Shown piece after piece: positions 1-10,624 of a DNA stretch of 64,000 bases. The stretch covers positions 188,937 through 252,936 of the forward strand of contig NZ_OMPC01000008.1 of assembly GCF_900312675.1 (NCBI RefSeq). The letters are read 5' to 3'. Position numbers and translations under genes: made by a program. How positions within the stretch are numbered: position 1 is the stretch's first letter; every line of letters begins with the position of its first letter. Below the pieces are notes generated by a model, which was not told the origin of the DNA, made no database searches, and saw only the letters and a list, made by a program, of their open reading frames with translations. The stretch comes from Aliivibrio sp. EL58. GTDB lineage: Bacteria > Pseudomonadota > Gammaproteobacteria > Enterobacterales > Vibrionaceae.

Positions 1-77
<77 letters not shown>

Positions 78-158
78 TCCGGATGCATTGTTTAAGACAA
101 TGAGACTATAAACCAAATTCTCTTTTCGAGAAGAACCATCAGGCTCTTAAAGAGAAAA

Positions 159-234
159 TGGAGCGACACACGAGGCTCGAACTCGTGACCTCAACCTTGG
201 CAAGGTTGCGCTCTACCAGCTGAGCTAGTGTCGC
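159..234 (-). tRNA. tRNA-Gly (anticodon GCC)
   Basis: A 76-nt cloverleaf on the minus strand with encoded CCA, acceptor stem GCGACAC/GTGTCGC and anticodon loop TTGCCAA (GCC), which decodes GGC and GGU. It sits 81 bp before the fMet tRNA in transcription order, so the two are probably one transcript. A tRNA-Gly next to orn also occurs in E. coli (glyVXY). Confidence 0.96.
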
Positions 235-378
235 ATACTGATATTCTGATAAGGAGTAGCTCCTCGTTCAGAGGCTGCGAATTATACGAGTAAAACGTGA
301 TGATGCAAGCGGATTTTGAAAAAAAACTAAAAAATCTTTAAAATCCGCCACTTTCGCTCAACAATTCATCTAAAAGAA

Positions 379-924
379 CTAGATTGTGAAAATATGTTGA
401 CGATAATACTTCAATTCAGCGATCGACTCTCTAATATCATCCAATGCTAAATGAGTACCTGACTTTTCAAAACCGTCTAATACTTCAGGCTTCCAACGGC
501 GAGTTAACTCTTTAATTGTACTTACATCCACATAACGGTAATGAAAATACTCTTCCAGCTTAGGCATATGTTTGTATAAGAAACGACGATCTTGTCCGAT
601 GCTGTTACCACAAATTGGTGACACACCTTTTGGTACCCATTGTTCAAGAAAAGCAATCGTCTCTTCAATCGCTGCCGCTTCATTATATTTACTTGCTTCT
701 ACACGAGCGACTAATCCACTGTTAGTATGTGTATTTGTGCACCAGTCATCCATCTTAGCCAATTCTTCTTCTGGCTGATGAATAGCAATAACAGGCCCTT
801 CTGCTAAAATATTTAGCTGAGCATCAGTTACAATGGATGCGATTTCGATGATTTTATGTGTTTCAGGATCCAGTCCTGTCATCTCCAAATCAACCCAAAT
901 CAGGTTTTGATCATTAATTGCCAT
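379..924 (-). CDS. orn: Oligoribonuclease
   Basis: A 181-aa 3'-to-5' exoribonuclease of the DEDDh superfamily that degrades 2-5 nt RNAs, including pGpG from c-di-GMP turnover, in the cytoplasm. The N-terminal [12 protein letters not shown] carries the Asp/Glu metal ligands. [11 protein letters not shown] is the ExoII motif, and [11 protein letters not shown] holds the catalytic His and last Asp. Length matches the family (about 180 aa). It is divergent from rsgA, as in enterobacteria, with a 99-bp shared upstream region. Start ATG at 924. The pGpG role is family knowledge; a diguanylate cyclase is encoded elsewhere in this window. Confidence 0.96.
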   Translation of the reverse strand: MAINDQNLIWVDLEMTGLDPETHKIIEIASIVTDAQLNILAEGPVIAIHQPEEELAKMDDWCTNTHTNSGLVARVEASKYNEAAAIEETIAFLEQWVPKGVSPICGNSIGQDRRFLYKHMPKLEEYFHYRYVDVSTIKELTRRWKPEVLDGFEKSGTHLALDDIRESIAELKYYRQHIFTI

Positions 925-1023
925 AGAGAATTGCCTATTTTGTAACTAAAAAGGGTATGATACTCGGGCCGATTTATCTTTCAACATAAAACTGAAAGCC
1001 AACCTTACAAGTGAAATAATTTC

Positions 1024-2079
1024 GTGGCAAAGAAAAAAAAGCTAACTAAAGGCCAAGTACGCCGAGTACGTTCTAATCAAAGCAAACGTATAGAAAAAAT
1101 AAAAACCACTATCGAGTGGGATGAATCCTCGTTAGAAGCAGCTAAAGAAGGGTTAGTAATTACTCGCTTTGGTCAACATGCGGATATCGAAGATCCAGAA
1201 AGCAAAGAGATACATCGTTGTAATTTACGTCGAGGTATTGAAAGCTTAGTCTCAGGCGATCGTGTTATTTGGCGTCCAGGTACCGAAGTACTTGCAGGGA
1301 TCTCTGGTGTTGTTGAAGCCGTTAAGCCACGTACATCTATGTTAACTCGACCTGATTATTACGATGGCATTAAGCCGGTTGCAGCCAACGTTGACCAAAT
1401 GGTCATTGTCTCTTCTATCCTTCCTGAGTTGTCATTAAATATTATTGACCGCTACCTTATTGCTTCAGAGACACTAAAAATAAAACCACTTATCGTTTTA
1501 AATAAAGTGGATTTACTTTCTGAAAAAGAGTTCTCTGATGTAAAGCAGCTGCTTAGCTTATATGAAGACATCGGCTATAAAGTTCGATACGTCAGTAAAG
1601 AGTCGGGCTACGGTGTAGAAGAGCTTGAAGCAGAGCTAAGAGACCATATCAATATTTTTGTTGGTCAATCAGGTGTGGGTAAATCAAGTTTAGTGAATGC
1701 GTTAATGCCTGAATTAGAAATAATGGAAGGTCTTGTTTCTGAAAACTCCGGACTTGGGCAGCACACAACAACCGCTGCACGTTTATACCATTTCCCTCGT
1801 GGCGGCGATCTTATTGATTCCCCTGGCGTTCGAGAGTTTGGCTTATGGCACTTAGAAAAAGATGAAGTAACAGCTTCTTTTGTTGAATTTAAAGACTTCT
1901 TAGGCGGTTGCAAATTTAGAGACTGTACGCATAAAGATGACCCAGGCTGTATTCTTCAAGAAGCGGTATCAAACGGAAAAATAGCTAAACTTCGCTTTGA
2001 AAGTTACCACCGAATTATTGAAAGTATGTCTGAGAATAAGGCTAATCGCCAATTTTCTCGTAGTAAAAAAGCGGATTAA
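1024..2079 (+). CDS. rsgA: Small ribosomal subunit biogenesis GTPase RsgA
   Basis: A 351-aa circularly permuted GTPase that checks late 30S maturation. The order is an N-terminal Lys-rich tail, an OB fold, the GTPase domain with NKVD (G4, about residues 160-163) preceding the P-loop GQSGVGKSS and the G3 motif DSPGVREF, and a C-terminal zinc knuckle with Cys and His in [14 protein letters not shown]. The start is GTG at 1024, giving [10 protein letters not shown], which matches the basic N-terminus usual in the family. psd follows 58 bp downstream, the order seen in E. coli. Confidence 0.95.
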   Translation: MAKKKKLTKGQVRRVRSNQSKRIEKIKTTIEWDESSLEAAKEGLVITRFGQHADIEDPESKEIHRCNLRRGIESLVSGDRVIWRPGTEVLAGISGVVEAVKPRTSMLTRPDYYDGIKPVAANVDQMVIVSSILPELSLNIIDRYLIASETLKIKPLIVLNKVDLLSEKEFSDVKQLLSLYEDIGYKVRYVSKESGYGVEELEAELRDHINIFVGQSGVGKSSLVNALMPELEIMEGLVSENSGLGQHTTTAARLYHFPRGGDLIDSPGVREFGLWHLEKDEVTASFVEFKDFLGGCKFRDCTHKDDPGCILQEAVSNGKIAKLRFESYHRIIESMSENKANRQFSRSKKAD

Positions 2080-2137
2080 TAAACCATGTTAATATGTGGT
2101 AATATCTATCTTAAGTGATAACTAGTAGGCAAATAAC

Positions 2138-3001
2138 GTGTCAGATAATTTAAAAATTGGGTTACAGTATTTAACCCCAAAACATGCACTTACTCGTTTG
2201 GCTGGCAAATTAGCATCAGCAAAAATGGGTTGGTTAACAACAGCGGTAATTAAGTGGTTCATCAAACAATATAAAGTTGATATGAACGAAGCTAAAAACC
2301 CAAATCCAGAAGCATATTCTACGTTCAACAACTTTTTTGTTCGCGAATTAGAAGATGGCGCTCGCCCAATTGATGACGATGTGAATGTTATTTCTCATCC
2401 AGCTGATGCATGCGTAAGCCAATTTGGCCCGATTACTGATGGTCAATTAGTTCAAGCTAAAGGTCATGTATATTCAGCTCAAGAGCTGCTTGGTGGCGAT
2501 GAAGATTTAGCTGAAGAATTTATGGGTGGCGAATTCGCAACTCTATATTTATCACCACGCGACTACCACCGTGTACACATGCCTTGCGATGCTACATTAC
2601 GTAAGATGGTTTACGTTCCTGGTGATCTTTTCTCTGTTAATCCATTAACAGCAGAAAATGTACCAAACCTATTTGCACGTAACGAACGTGTGGTCTGTAT
2701 TTTTGATACTGAATTTGGCCCAATGGCTCAAGTTCTTGTTGGTGCAACTATCGTTGGTAGTATTGAAACAACATGGGCTGATACAGTAACGCCACCGACA
2801 GGACCAGCAGTTAAGACATGGCACTACCCATTAACCGGTGATGATGTCATTCGCTTTAAGAAAGGCGAAGAAATGGGTCGCTTTAAATTGGGCTCAACGG
2901 TTATTAATTTATTTGCACCAAACTCAGTGAAGTTTGATGCATCAATGGAAAACGGAGCTCCAACTCGTATGGGTACTCCATTTGCGCATATCGTAAAATA
3001 A
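2138..3001 (+). CDS. psd: Phosphatidylserine decarboxylase proenzyme
   Basis: A 287-aa membrane-associated enzyme that makes phosphatidylethanolamine from phosphatidylserine. The C-terminal LGST motif ([11 protein letters not shown]) is where the proenzyme self-cleaves to form the pyruvoyl cofactor on Ser and separate the beta and alpha chains. YHRVHMP and the upstream HPAD Asp/His region complete the proteolytic site. The start is GTG at 2138 ([10 protein letters not shown]). It lies downstream of rsgA in the same direction and ends just before a strong terminator, so rsgA-psd is probably one transcript. Confidence 0.95.
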   Translation: MSDNLKIGLQYLTPKHALTRLAGKLASAKMGWLTTAVIKWFIKQYKVDMNEAKNPNPEAYSTFNNFFVRELEDGARPIDDDVNVISHPADACVSQFGPITDGQLVQAKGHVYSAQELLGGDEDLAEEFMGGEFATLYLSPRDYHRVHMPCDATLRKMVYVPGDLFSVNPLTAENVPNLFARNERVVCIFDTEFGPMAQVLVGATIVGSIETTWADTVTPPTGPAVKTWHYPLTGDDVIRFKKGEEMGRFKLGSTVINLFAPNSVKFDASMENGAPTRMGTPFAHIVK

Positions 3002-3023
3002 TTAAATCCATTAATAAATCATA

Positions 3024-3054
3024 AAATAGCGAACCTTGTGTTCGCTATTTTTTT
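3024..3054 (+). terminator. Rho-independent terminator after psd
   Basis: Arms AAATAGCGAA (3024-3033) and TTCGCTATTT (3041-3050) form a 10-bp stem with a 7-nt loop, followed by a run of T. Confidence 0.88.
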
Positions 3055-3135
3055 ATCTATTTTATTCTTTAGTTGAACAATAGCCCAGTTCAGATAATCT
3101 GGAGGGATGGACAATTACAATCAACGGAATGATTA

Positions 3136-4023
3136 ATGGGATATGAATGGTTAGCACTTGGCGCTGCTTGTTTATGGGCACTATCAAGTATGATATCTGT
3201 CGCTCCTGCTCGCCACCTTGGTGCATTCGCTTATAGCCGCTGGCGCATGGGCTGCGTAACAATAATGCTCTCCACGCTCGCTTGGTTTACAGGCGGCTGG
3301 CTCTCTATTGATTCTTCTCACCTTTATCCAATGATGCTTTCAGGTTTGATAGGCATTTTCATTGGCGATACCGCCTTATTTGCCTGCTTTAATCGCATGG
3401 GACCTAGACAAGCTGGGTTACTCTTCTCATGCCACGCTCTATTTTCGGCTATCCTTGGTTACTGGCTATTTAATGAAACCTTACAAGGTTGGGAGCTAGC
3501 TGGTGCTATTTCTGTTTTCTCAGGCGTCTCTATTGCCATTTTCTTTGGTAAAAAAACAGATAATCAAGGGACATGGGAAGAAGTCAGAGGCAATATTTGG
3601 ATAGCCATATTTTTAGGGCTACTTGCTGCTTTTTGCCAAGCTCTTGGAGGGGTAATAGCAAAACCGGTGATGTTAACCAGTGCTGATCCTATTGCTGCAT
3701 CAGCGATTCGAATGGCGTCAGCATTTGGTGCTCATAGTTTACTAAGAATGACTAATGTCCCTCTGGCACGCCCAATTACTCCTATTAACTTACGCATTCT
3801 TGGTATTGTGGCACTAAACGGATTTCTTGCGATGACCGTCGGCATGACCTTAATCTTATATGCTCTACAAAAAGGCAATGTAGGTATGGTCGCCCTACTC
3901 TCTTCAACGACTCCCATCATGATCTTGCCTTTACTGTGGCTATATACAAAAAAAGCACCTAACCGTTTTGCTTGGTTAGGTGCTTTTTTAGCGGTCATTG
4001 GTACCGGATTAATCGTCAGCTAA
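3136..4023 (+). CDS. DMT-superfamily (EamA) permease
   Basis: A 295-aa hydrophobic protein with about ten predicted membrane segments in two repeated EamA halves, typical of drug/metabolite transporters. Each half carries the small-residue helix pattern of the family (for example GLIGIFIGDTALFACF and GMVALLSSTTPIMILPLLW). The substrate cannot be deduced. The start ATG at 3136 follows GGAA at good spacing. It is convergent with epmA (16 bp between stops) and separated from psd by a terminator, so it is a single gene. Confidence 0.8.
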   Translation: MGYEWLALGAACLWALSSMISVAPARHLGAFAYSRWRMGCVTIMLSTLAWFTGGWLSIDSSHLYPMMLSGLIGIFIGDTALFACFNRMGPRQAGLLFSCHALFSAILGYWLFNETLQGWELAGAISVFSGVSIAIFFGKKTDNQGTWEEVRGNIWIAIFLGLLAAFCQALGGVIAKPVMLTSADPIAASAIRMASAFGAHSLLRMTNVPLARPITPINLRILGIVALNGFLAMTVGMTLILYALQKGNVGMVALLSSTTPIMILPLLWLYTKKAPNRFAWLGAFLAVIGTGLIVS

Positions 4024-4039
4024 TGAACGATCCAAATAA

Positions 4040-5014
4040 CTAGGCTCTATCAAAAGGAAAAGCCATCACTTGATCGATGTGCTTTTCTCCCATTGCCAAC
4101 ATAATAAGACGATCAATCCCTAGAGCAACGCCTGCGCAATCAGGAAACCCTGCTTCTAATGCGGCAATCAAATGATAATCAATCGGCTGTTCAATTAAGC
4201 CCATTGATTTACGTTTCGCATTGTCATCTTTAAAGCGAGCAAGCTGTTCTTTGGCATTATCTAGCTCATGAAAACCATTCGCTAGTTCAATCCCTTTAAA
4301 GTACACCTCAAAACGTTCAGCCACGCGCGGATCCGTCGGATTAATCTTAGCAAGAGCCGCTTGAGACGCCGGAAAATCATAAACAAAAGCAGGAACGTCT
4401 AAACCAATCTTCTCTTCTACGCCCATACTGAATAATAACTGCAATAATGTATCTCTATCTTCTTCAATGTCTGCAATATCTGATAGTCCCAACGGAGCTG
4501 CAACTGCTCTTAATTCATCCATAGAAGCCTCTAATGGGCAAACTCCAAGCACCTTAATAAAGGCGTCTTGATATGTCATGCGTTCAGAATCATTGCACTT
4601 TAGCACTAACATCAGCAGTTCATTCATTTCATCCATCAGTTGATGATGATCGAACATTGGTTGGTACCATTCCAGCATCGTAAATTCAGGGTTATGAAAA
4701 CGCCCCGCTTCTTCATTACGAAATGCCTTATTAATTTGGTAAATCGCACCACTTCCTGCCGCTAATAATCGCTTCATATGAAACTCAGGGCTGGTCATAA
4801 AATATAAGTGAGCGCCATCAGCATAACCAGGCCCAACAAAATCCGTTTGGAAAGTATGAAGATGCACGTCCGTCACAGTGGCATGGCTCATTGCAGGGGT
4901 ATCCACTTCCATCACTTTTCGCTCAGAAAAGAACAAACGAATCGAAGCAAGAATATCAGCGCGTTGGTGTAATTGTTCAATTGATGCACTAGGCATCCAA
5001 GATTGGCTAGTCAT
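4040..5014 (-). CDS. epmA: EF-P beta-lysine ligase EpmA
   Basis: A truncated class II lysyl-tRNA synthetase paralog (catalytic domain only) that attaches (R)-beta-lysine to the conserved Lys of EF-P. It has class II motif 2 ([20 protein letters not shown]) and motif 3 ([12 protein letters not shown]) and no N-terminal anticodon-binding domain. I chose ATG at 5014 ([11 protein letters not shown]), giving 324 aa, because it matches the family N-terminus; an in-frame ATG at 5026 would add four residues and neither has a strong Shine-Dalgarno. EF-P and EpmB lie within 6 kb. Confidence 0.94.
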   Translation of the reverse strand: MTSQSWMPSASIEQLHQRADILASIRLFFSERKVMEVDTPAMSHATVTDVHLHTFQTDFVGPGYADGAHLYFMTSPEFHMKRLLAAGSGAIYQINKAFRNEEAGRFHNPEFTMLEWYQPMFDHHQLMDEMNELLMLVLKCNDSERMTYQDAFIKVLGVCPLEASMDELRAVAAPLGLSDIADIEEDRDTLLQLLFSMGVEEKIGLDVPAFVYDFPASQAALAKINPTDPRVAERFEVYFKGIELANGFHELDNAKEQLARFKDDNAKRKSMGLIEQPIDYHLIAALEAGFPDCAGVALGIDRLIMLAMGEKHIDQVMAFPFDRA

Positions 5015-5026
5015 AATTTTATACAT

Positions 5027-5421
5027 TAGAAAAACTTATCCAAAATGATACCTGATAACCCATTTTAAGGTTACCTATTTTTTAACTTTATAAATACCCT
5101 TACCCATCAAGGGGATACGAAGCCGATAAGAATCATTATCACTTATAAAGCAACAACTTACCTACAACCACTGGCGAATATTAACAGCTTTAACTAGTTG
5201 ACGGAGATCACATTATTCATAACAAACCACCCCATTAGTGGTACTTGCACGACAAAACTTTATCCATATCAATTTTTATTACAAAAGCTCACATAGAATA
5301 GGCATCAGAATTTTTAAGTTTTATTTGCTCTTTATTTGTCACACGAGCAGGCTAGATTCTCATAATTAATCACATTTAGGTGGTTAATTTAATTTTTTAT
5401 CTTTTATCCCGGAGAATAACT
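5027..5421 (+). promoter_or_regulatory. frdABCD upstream region with an FNR-like site
   Basis: About 395 bp without a gene between epmA and frdA. TTGACGGAGATCAC at 5198-5211 fits the FNR consensus TTGATnnnnATCAA at 8 of 10 defined positions, and the frd operon is an FNR target in E. coli. The site lies about 210 bp before the frdA start, so either the leader is long or another promoter lies nearer the gene. I could not pick one -10/-35 pair with confidence. Confidence 0.4.
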
Positions 5422-7233
5422 GTGAAAACGATAACCACAGATATTGCAGTGATCGGCGCGGGCGGTGCAGGTCTACGTACTGCCATTGCAGCAGCAGAAG
5501 CTAACCCAGAGCTAGAAATTGCTCTAATCTCAAAAGTTTACCCAATGCGTTCGCACACTGTTGCCGCAGAAGGTGGGTCAGCAGCCGTGACCAAGGAAGA
5601 AGATACACTAGACAATCACTTCAACGATACTGTTGGTGGTGGTGATTGGCTGTGTGAACAGGATGTTGTTGAATACTTTGTAAAAAATGCATACCGCGAG
5701 ATGACTCAACTAGAACAGTGGGGTTGTCCTTGGAGCCGTAAAGAAAATGGCGAAGTAAACGTTCGTCGTTTTGGTGGTATGAAAGTTGAACGTACGTGGT
5801 TTGCAGCCGATAAAACGGGCTTCCACATGCTTCACACCCTATTCCAAACTTCAATGAAGTACCCTCAAATCAATCGTTTCGACGAGTACTTTGTTGTTGA
5901 TATTTTAGTTGAAGATGGTCAAGTTCAAGGTCTGATTGCTATTCATATGGCTGAAGGCGAACTTATCTGTATTAAAGCAAAATCTGTTGTTCTTGCAACG
6001 GGTGGCGCAGGTCGTGTTTACCACTGTAATACCAATGGCGGTATCGTTACTGGTGATGGTATGGCAATGGCATTCCGTCACGGTGTACCTCTACGTGATA
6101 TGGAATTCGTACAATATCACCCAACAGGTTTACCAGGTACTGGCATCTTGATGACTGAAGGTTGTCGTGGTGAAGGCGGTATCATGGTTAATAAAAATGG
6201 TTACCGTTACCTACAAGATTACGGTATGGGCCCAGAAACGCCTATCGGTGAGCCAAAGAACAAATACATGGAACTGGGTCCTCGTGACAAAGTTTCTCAA
6301 GCATTCTGGCATGAACTGCAAAAAGGCAACACTATCAAGCACCCTCTTGGTGATGTAGTGCATTTGGATCTTCGTCATCTAGGTGAAGAGTACCTAAATG
6401 AGCGCCTACCGTTTATCTGTGAACTTTCAAAAGCTTACGTTAACGTTGACCCAGCAAAAGAGCCAATTCCAATTCGTCCAACGGTTCACTACACCATGGG
6501 TGGTATTGAAACTGATAAGAACAACGAAACAAACATCAAAGGCCTATTTGCTGTTGGTGAATGTTCTTCTGTTGGTCTTCACGGTGCAAACCGTCTAGGT
6601 TCAAACTCGCTTGCTGAATTAGTCGTATTTGGTCGTCTTGCTGGTGAAAAAGCGGCTGAGCGTGCTGCTGAATTTACGGCTTGGAACGACGATGCAATCA
6701 AAGCACAAATTGAAGAAGTTCAAGGTCGCATTGATGCACTATTAGCTCAAGAAGGCGATGAAAACTGGTCTGATATCCGTACTGAAATGGGTCACTCAAT
6801 GGAAGCTGGTTGTGGTATCTACCGTAAAGAGCATGAAATGCAAGATACGGTTGATAAACTGGCTGAGCTGAAAAAACGTTACAAAAACATCAGCATCAAA
6901 GACAAAGGAAAAGTGTTCAACACTGACCTATTGTACGCAATCGAAGTTGGTTACGGCCTTGAAGTTGCAGAAACAATGGCTCACTCTGCGATTCTACGTA
7001 AAGAGTCTCGTGGTGCACACCAACGTCTAGATGAAGGTTGTACTGAACGTGATGATGTGAACTTCCTAAAACACTCATTAGCGTATTACAACAAAGATGC
7101 AGCGCCGACGATTAAATACAGCGATGTAACTATCACTAAATCTCAACCAAAAGCTCGCCTATACGGTGAAGCAGCAGAAAAAGCAGCAGCGGCAGAAGCT
7201 GAAGCAGCTAAGATCCCAGAGGAGCAAGCATAA
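5422..7233 (+). CDS. frdA: Fumarate reductase flavoprotein subunit
   Basis: The catalytic subunit of membrane-bound quinol:fumarate reductase, the terminal enzyme of anaerobic fumarate respiration. It has the N-terminal dinucleotide fold ([11 protein letters not shown]), the covalent-FAD histidine in [11 protein letters not shown] (His45), and the catalytic HPTG and [10 protein letters not shown] regions. The start is GTG at 5422, preceded by GGAG at 5411, giving 603 aa (E. coli 602). A longer in-frame start at 5380 adds a non-homologous hydrophobic leader and is rejected. The C-terminus is Ala/Glu/Lys-rich, as is usual. It overlaps frdB by one base (TAATG). Confidence 0.97.
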   Translation: MKTITTDIAVIGAGGAGLRTAIAAAEANPELEIALISKVYPMRSHTVAAEGGSAAVTKEEDTLDNHFNDTVGGGDWLCEQDVVEYFVKNAYREMTQLEQWGCPWSRKENGEVNVRRFGGMKVERTWFAADKTGFHMLHTLFQTSMKYPQINRFDEYFVVDILVEDGQVQGLIAIHMAEGELICIKAKSVVLATGGAGRVYHCNTNGGIVTGDGMAMAFRHGVPLRDMEFVQYHPTGLPGTGILMTEGCRGEGGIMVNKNGYRYLQDYGMGPETPIGEPKNKYMELGPRDKVSQAFWHELQKGNTIKHPLGDVVHLDLRHLGEEYLNERLPFICELSKAYVNVDPAKEPIPIRPTVHYTMGGIETDKNNETNIKGLFAVGECSSVGLHGANRLGSNSLAELVVFGRLAGEKAAERAAEFTAWNDDAIKAQIEEVQGRIDALLAQEGDENWSDIRTEMGHSMEAGCGIYRKEHEMQDTVDKLAELKKRYKNISIKDKGKVFNTDLLYAIEVGYGLEVAETMAHSAILRKESRGAHQRLDEGCTERDDVNFLKHSLAYYNKDAAPTIKYSDVTITKSQPKARLYGEAAEKAAAAEAEAAKIPEEQA

Positions 7234-7976
7234 TGACAGCTGGTAAGAGAGTTCAAAAAGTAAACATTATGCGTTACGATCCAATGGTAGATGAGAAACC
7301 TTATCTACAAGCATTCGACGTGCCTTGTGATGATACAACTTCTGTTCTGGATGCAATTGGTTACATCAAAGATAACCTAGACAAAAACCTATCTTACCGT
7401 TGGTCTTGTCGTATGGCGATCTGTGGCTCTTGCGGCATGATGGTAAACAACGTACCTAAGCTTGCTTGTAAAGCGTTCTTACGTGATTACCCGAATGGCT
7501 TAACACTAGAACCATTAGCAAACTTCCCTATCGAGAAAGACTTAATTGTTGATATGACACCGTTCATCGAACGCCTAGAAGCAATCAAGCCTTATATTCT
7601 TGGTAACGACCGTACTCCAGATCAAGGTCCTAACACTCAGACTCCTGAGCAAATGGCAAAATACAAGCAGTTCGCTGGTTGTATCAACTGTGGTCTATGT
7701 TATGCAGCGTGTCCTCAATTCGGTCTAAACCCTGAATTCATCGGTCCTGCAGCACTGACTCTTGCACACCGTTACAACCTTGATAGCCGTGATAACGGTT
7801 CTGCTGAACGTATGAAGCTTATCAATGGCGACAATGGCGCATGGGGCTGTACGTTTGTAGGTTACTGTTCTGAAGTATGTCCAAAACACGTTGACCCTGC
7901 AGCAGCAGTTAACCAAGGTAAGATCGCATCGTCTCAAGACTTTGTTATCGCAATGCTTAAACCACAGGAGGCATAA
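7233..7976 (+). CDS. frdB: Fumarate reductase iron-sulfur subunit
   Basis: A 247-aa protein that carries electrons from membrane quinol to FrdA. An N-terminal 2Fe-2S ferredoxin fold has [12 protein letters not shown] and a later Cys (LACKAF). The C-terminal domain has [12 protein letters not shown] and [11 protein letters not shown], the ligands of the 4Fe-4S and 3Fe-4S clusters. The start ATG overlaps the frdA stop, so translation is probably coupled. frdC begins 2 bp after its stop. Confidence 0.97.
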   Translation: MTAGKRVQKVNIMRYDPMVDEKPYLQAFDVPCDDTTSVLDAIGYIKDNLDKNLSYRWSCRMAICGSCGMMVNNVPKLACKAFLRDYPNGLTLEPLANFPIEKDLIVDMTPFIERLEAIKPYILGNDRTPDQGPNTQTPEQMAKYKQFAGCINCGLCYAACPQFGLNPEFIGPAALTLAHRYNLDSRDNGSAERMKLINGDNGAWGCTFVGYCSEVCPKHVDPAAAVNQGKIASSQDFVIAMLKPQEA

Positions 7977-7978
7977 GG

Positions 7979-8362
7979 ATGAGCAACCGTAAACCTTACG
8001 TTCGCGAAATGACACGTACTTGGTGGAAAGATCACCCTTTCTACCGCTTCTACATGGTTCGTGAAGCAACAATTTTACCGCTAATTTTCTTTACTATCTG
8101 CCTGCTTGTTGGTCTAGGTAGTTTAGTAAAAGGTCCACTAGCTTGGGCTTCTTGGTTAGATTTCATGGCAAACCCAATCGTGGTTGCTCTGAACATTGTT
8201 GCTTTAGCGGGTAGCTTATTCCATGCTCAAACTTTCTTTAGCATGATGCCGCAAGTAATGCCTATTCGTATCAGTGGTAAAACACTAGATAAGAAAGTCG
8301 TTGTTCTTGCACAATGGGCAGCTGTTGCTGCAATCACATTACTTGTACTGGTTATCGTTTAA
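7979..8362 (+). CDS. frdC: Fumarate reductase membrane anchor subunit C
   Basis: A 127-aa integral membrane anchor with three predicted helices. With FrdD it binds menaquinol and tethers FrdAB to the inner face of the cytoplasmic membrane. The N-terminus ([14 protein letters not shown]) matches the family, and the conserved Glu in [10 protein letters not shown] is the one linked to quinol handling in E. coli. It is preceded by an AGGAGG-type ribosome-binding site inside the end of frdB. Confidence 0.95.
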   Translation: MSNRKPYVREMTRTWWKDHPFYRFYMVREATILPLIFFTICLLVGLGSLVKGPLAWASWLDFMANPIVVALNIVALAGSLFHAQTFFSMMPQVMPIRISGKTLDKKVVVLAQWAAVAAITLLVLVIV

Positions 8363-8373
8363 GGAGAATAATT

Positions 8374-8736
8374 GTGGTAAATCTTAATCCAAAGCGTTCT
8401 GACGAACCAGTATGGTGGGGCTTATTCGGTGCCGGTGGTACTTGGTTTGCAATGCTAACACCTGTAACTATCTTAGTTCTTGGTATTTTAGTTCCACTAG
8501 GTGTGATTGGTCCTGAATCAATGAACTACCTACGTGTTGCTGGCTTTGTTACTAGCATCATTGGTGCATTATTTGTTATCGGTTCTATCTCTATGCCTAT
8601 GTGGCATGCGATGCACCGTTTACATCACGGTATGCACGACCTGAAATTCCATACAGGTACAGCAGGTAAAATTGCTTGCTACACAACAGCGGCGCTATTT
8701 ACTGTGCTTTCTGTTGTATTCATCTTTATGATCTAA
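8374..8736 (+). CDS. frdD: Fumarate reductase membrane anchor subunit D
   Basis: A 120-aa second membrane anchor with three predicted helices. I chose GTG at 8374 ([16 protein letters not shown]), directly after AAGGAGAATAATT. This matches the E. coli N-terminus and its 119-aa length. A start at 8314 would overlap frdC in another frame and is rejected. [13 protein letters not shown] is the conserved His-rich loop. It ends the operon, with a strong terminator 17 bp downstream. Confidence 0.95.
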   Translation: MVNLNPKRSDEPVWWGLFGAGGTWFAMLTPVTILVLGILVPLGVIGPESMNYLRVAGFVTSIIGALFVIGSISMPMWHAMHRLHHGMHDLKFHTGTAGKIACYTTAALFTVLSVVFIFMI

Positions 8737-8753
8737 TCTAAAGTTGAAGCAAT

Positions 8754-8785
8754 AAAAAAGGTTGGCTCTGATGCCAACCTTTTTT
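8754..8785 (+). terminator. Terminator of frdABCD
   Basis: AAAAAAGGTTGGC (8754-8766) pairs with GCCAACCTTTTTT (8773-8785) around a 6-nt loop. The A-rich left arm may also allow use on the other strand. Confidence 0.9.
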
Positions 8786-8834
8786 GTATCTACGATACCC
8801 ATAATCCCAATCCCATTAATTATCTAATAGTGTA

Positions 8835-8866
8835 GATAATAAAAAAGGCCACCGAAGTGACCTTTT
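8835..8866 (-). terminator. Terminator of efp
   Basis: Read on the minus strand, AAAAGGTCAC-TTCG-GTGGCCTTTT forms a 10-bp stem capped by a UUCG tetraloop, followed by TTTTATTA. It lies 30 bp past the efp stop. Confidence 0.88.
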
Positions 8867-8896
8867 GTATAAAGCTAATCTCAATATACATCGAAA

Positions 8897-9463
8897 TTAC
8901 TTAACACGACCTACGTATTCGCCTGTACGTGTATCAACTTTAACTACTTCACCGATAGCGATGAATAGTGGAACACGAACAACAGCACCTGTTGCTAGTG
9001 TTGCTGGTTTACCACCAGTACCTTGAGTATCACCTTTCAGACCTGGGTCTGTTTCAGTCACTTCAATCTCAACAAAGTTTGGCGGTGTCACTGTAATTGG
9101 ATTATCATTCCAAAGAGTCACAGTACATGTGTTGTTTTCTACTAGCCATTTAGCCGTATCACCAACCGATTTAGCATCAGCAGCGATTTGCTCAAAGCTT
9201 ACGCTGTTCATGAAATGGAAGAATTCGCCATCGCTGTACAAGTAGTCAAGTTCTACGTCGACAACATCAGCAAGCTCAAAGCTTTCACCTGATTTAAATG
9301 TTTTTTCTAGTGTTTTACCAGAAAGCAATTTGCGAAGTTTTACACGGTTGAATGCTTGGCCTTTACCAGGTTTAACATATTCATTGTCGATAATTGAGCA
9401 TGGCTCGTTATCAAACATAAATTTCAAACCGCCTTTGAATTCATTGGTACTTACTGACGCCAT
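8897..9463 (-). CDS. efp: Translation elongation factor P
   Basis: A 188-aa three-domain, tRNA-shaped factor that rescues ribosomes stalled at polyproline. The loop KPGKGQAF (Lys34 within YVKPGKG) is the site beta-lysylated by EpmA after EpmB makes beta-lysine. Length equals the E. coli protein. It is divergent from epmB, with only 32 bp between the starts, so their promoters must overlap the opposite gene or each other. The ribosome-binding site on the minus strand is AAGAGGAA just before ATG. Confidence 0.97.
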   Translation of the reverse strand: MASVSTNEFKGGLKFMFDNEPCSIIDNEYVKPGKGQAFNRVKLRKLLSGKTLEKTFKSGESFELADVVDVELDYLYSDGEFFHFMNSVSFEQIAADAKSVGDTAKWLVENNTCTVTLWNDNPITVTPPNFVEIEVTETDPGLKGDTQGTGGKPATLATGAVVRVPLFIAIGEVVKVDTRTGEYVGRVK

Positions 9464-9495
9464 GATTTCCTCTTAACATCGTTGAGTTATAAATA

Positions 9496-10518
9496 ATGTC
9501 ACACATAATAACCCGAAATGACGCTCCTGTTGAGCAAAACTGGCTCAAAGAGATCTCAAATGCGATCTCAGATCCTCATCAACTGCTTTCAACTCTAGGG
9601 ATTGATAGCTCTCCGTGGGAGAAAGGATTAGAAGCGAAAAAGTTATTTGCGTTACGTGTGCCGACAAGTTTTGTCGATCGAATGGAGTTTGGCAACCCTT
9701 TTGATCCTTTATTACGTCAAGTATTGCCTTTAGATCAAGAATTCGAAGTACATGACGGATATTCGAACGATCCTCTCGATGAGCAAGACAACGAACAACC
9801 TGGATTACTGCATAAATACAAAAACCGTGTTTTGCTAATATTGAAAGGAGGCTGCGCTGTAAATTGCCGTTATTGCTTCCGTCGTCATTTTCCTTATCAA
9901 GATAACAAAGGCAGTAAGTCCATCTGGCAAAAATCCATTGATTATATTGCTGAACATCCAGAATTAAATGAAGTGATTCTTTCTGGTGGTGATCCACTAA
10001 TGGCAAAAGATCATGAGATTGATTGGTTAATTCAACACTTAGAAGCCGTTCCTCATATTAAACGACTGCGTATTCATAGCCGTTTACCTGTGGTGATCCC
10101 CAACCGCATAACGGATACTCTATGTCAGCTATTCAAACAAACACAACTGCAAATTATTATGGTCACTCATATTAATCATGCTAATGAAATCAGTGTTGAG
10201 CTCGAAAATAAAATGACTCAGCTAAAACAAGCTAACGTCACTCTATTAAATCAAAGTGTCTTACTCAAAGACGTCAACGATACAACAAAAGCGTTAACAG
10301 ATTTAAGCGAAGCCTTATTCGATGCAGGCATCCTACCTTATTACCTTCACGTGTTAGATAAAGTGCAAGGGGCGGCTCATTTCTTTGTCTCAGATAAAGA
10401 AGCAAAGCGATTAATCGGAGAGTTAATTGAAAACGTTTCAGGTTATCTAGTGCCTACTTTAGCGCGAGAGGTGGGAGGAAGAAAAAGCAAAACCCCACTC
10501 GATCTGTATTTAGAGTAA
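9496..10518 (+). CDS. epmB: L-lysine 2,3-aminomutase EpmB
   Basis: A 340-aa radical SAM enzyme that converts lysine to (R)-beta-lysine for EF-P modification. The 4Fe-4S motif CxxxCxxC is present as Cys120, Cys124 and Cys127 in GCAVNCRYCFRRHFPY, followed by SGGDPL. The PLP lysine lies in the C-terminal GGRKSK segment. Unlike the larger clostridial lysine aminomutases it has no long C-terminal extension. Divergent pairing with efp supports the role. Start ATG at 9496. Confidence 0.95.
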   Translation: MSHIITRNDAPVEQNWLKEISNAISDPHQLLSTLGIDSSPWEKGLEAKKLFALRVPTSFVDRMEFGNPFDPLLRQVLPLDQEFEVHDGYSNDPLDEQDNEQPGLLHKYKNRVLLILKGGCAVNCRYCFRRHFPYQDNKGSKSIWQKSIDYIAEHPELNEVILSGGDPLMAKDHEIDWLIQHLEAVPHIKRLRIHSRLPVVIPNRITDTLCQLFKQTQLQIIMVTHINHANEISVELENKMTQLKQANVTLLNQSVLLKDVNDTTKALTDLSEALFDAGILPYYLHVLDKVQGAAHFFVSDKEAKRLIGELIENVSGYLVPTLAREVGGRKSKTPLDLYLE

Positions 10519-10570
10519 AAAAACATCTCAATTCAACTAAATTAAAAAATACCTCATTTTTCAAACATAA

Positions 10571-10598
10571 AAAAACCGAAGCCTAAACTTCGGTTTTT
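10571..10598. terminator. Bidirectional terminator between epmB and pfkA
   Basis: AAAAACCGAAG (10571-10581) pairs with CTTCGGTTTTT (10588-10598). It has poly-A on the left and poly-T on the right, so it can serve both convergent genes. Confidence 0.88.
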
Positions 10599-10624
10599 CT
10601 TTTATAGCATTGGTCTATTCTAAA

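Noticed and set aside
5380-5421. Upstream in-frame start extending FrdA by 14 residues
   Set aside because: The extension is not homologous to FrdA, and the GTG at 5422 has a proper GGAG site and matches family length.
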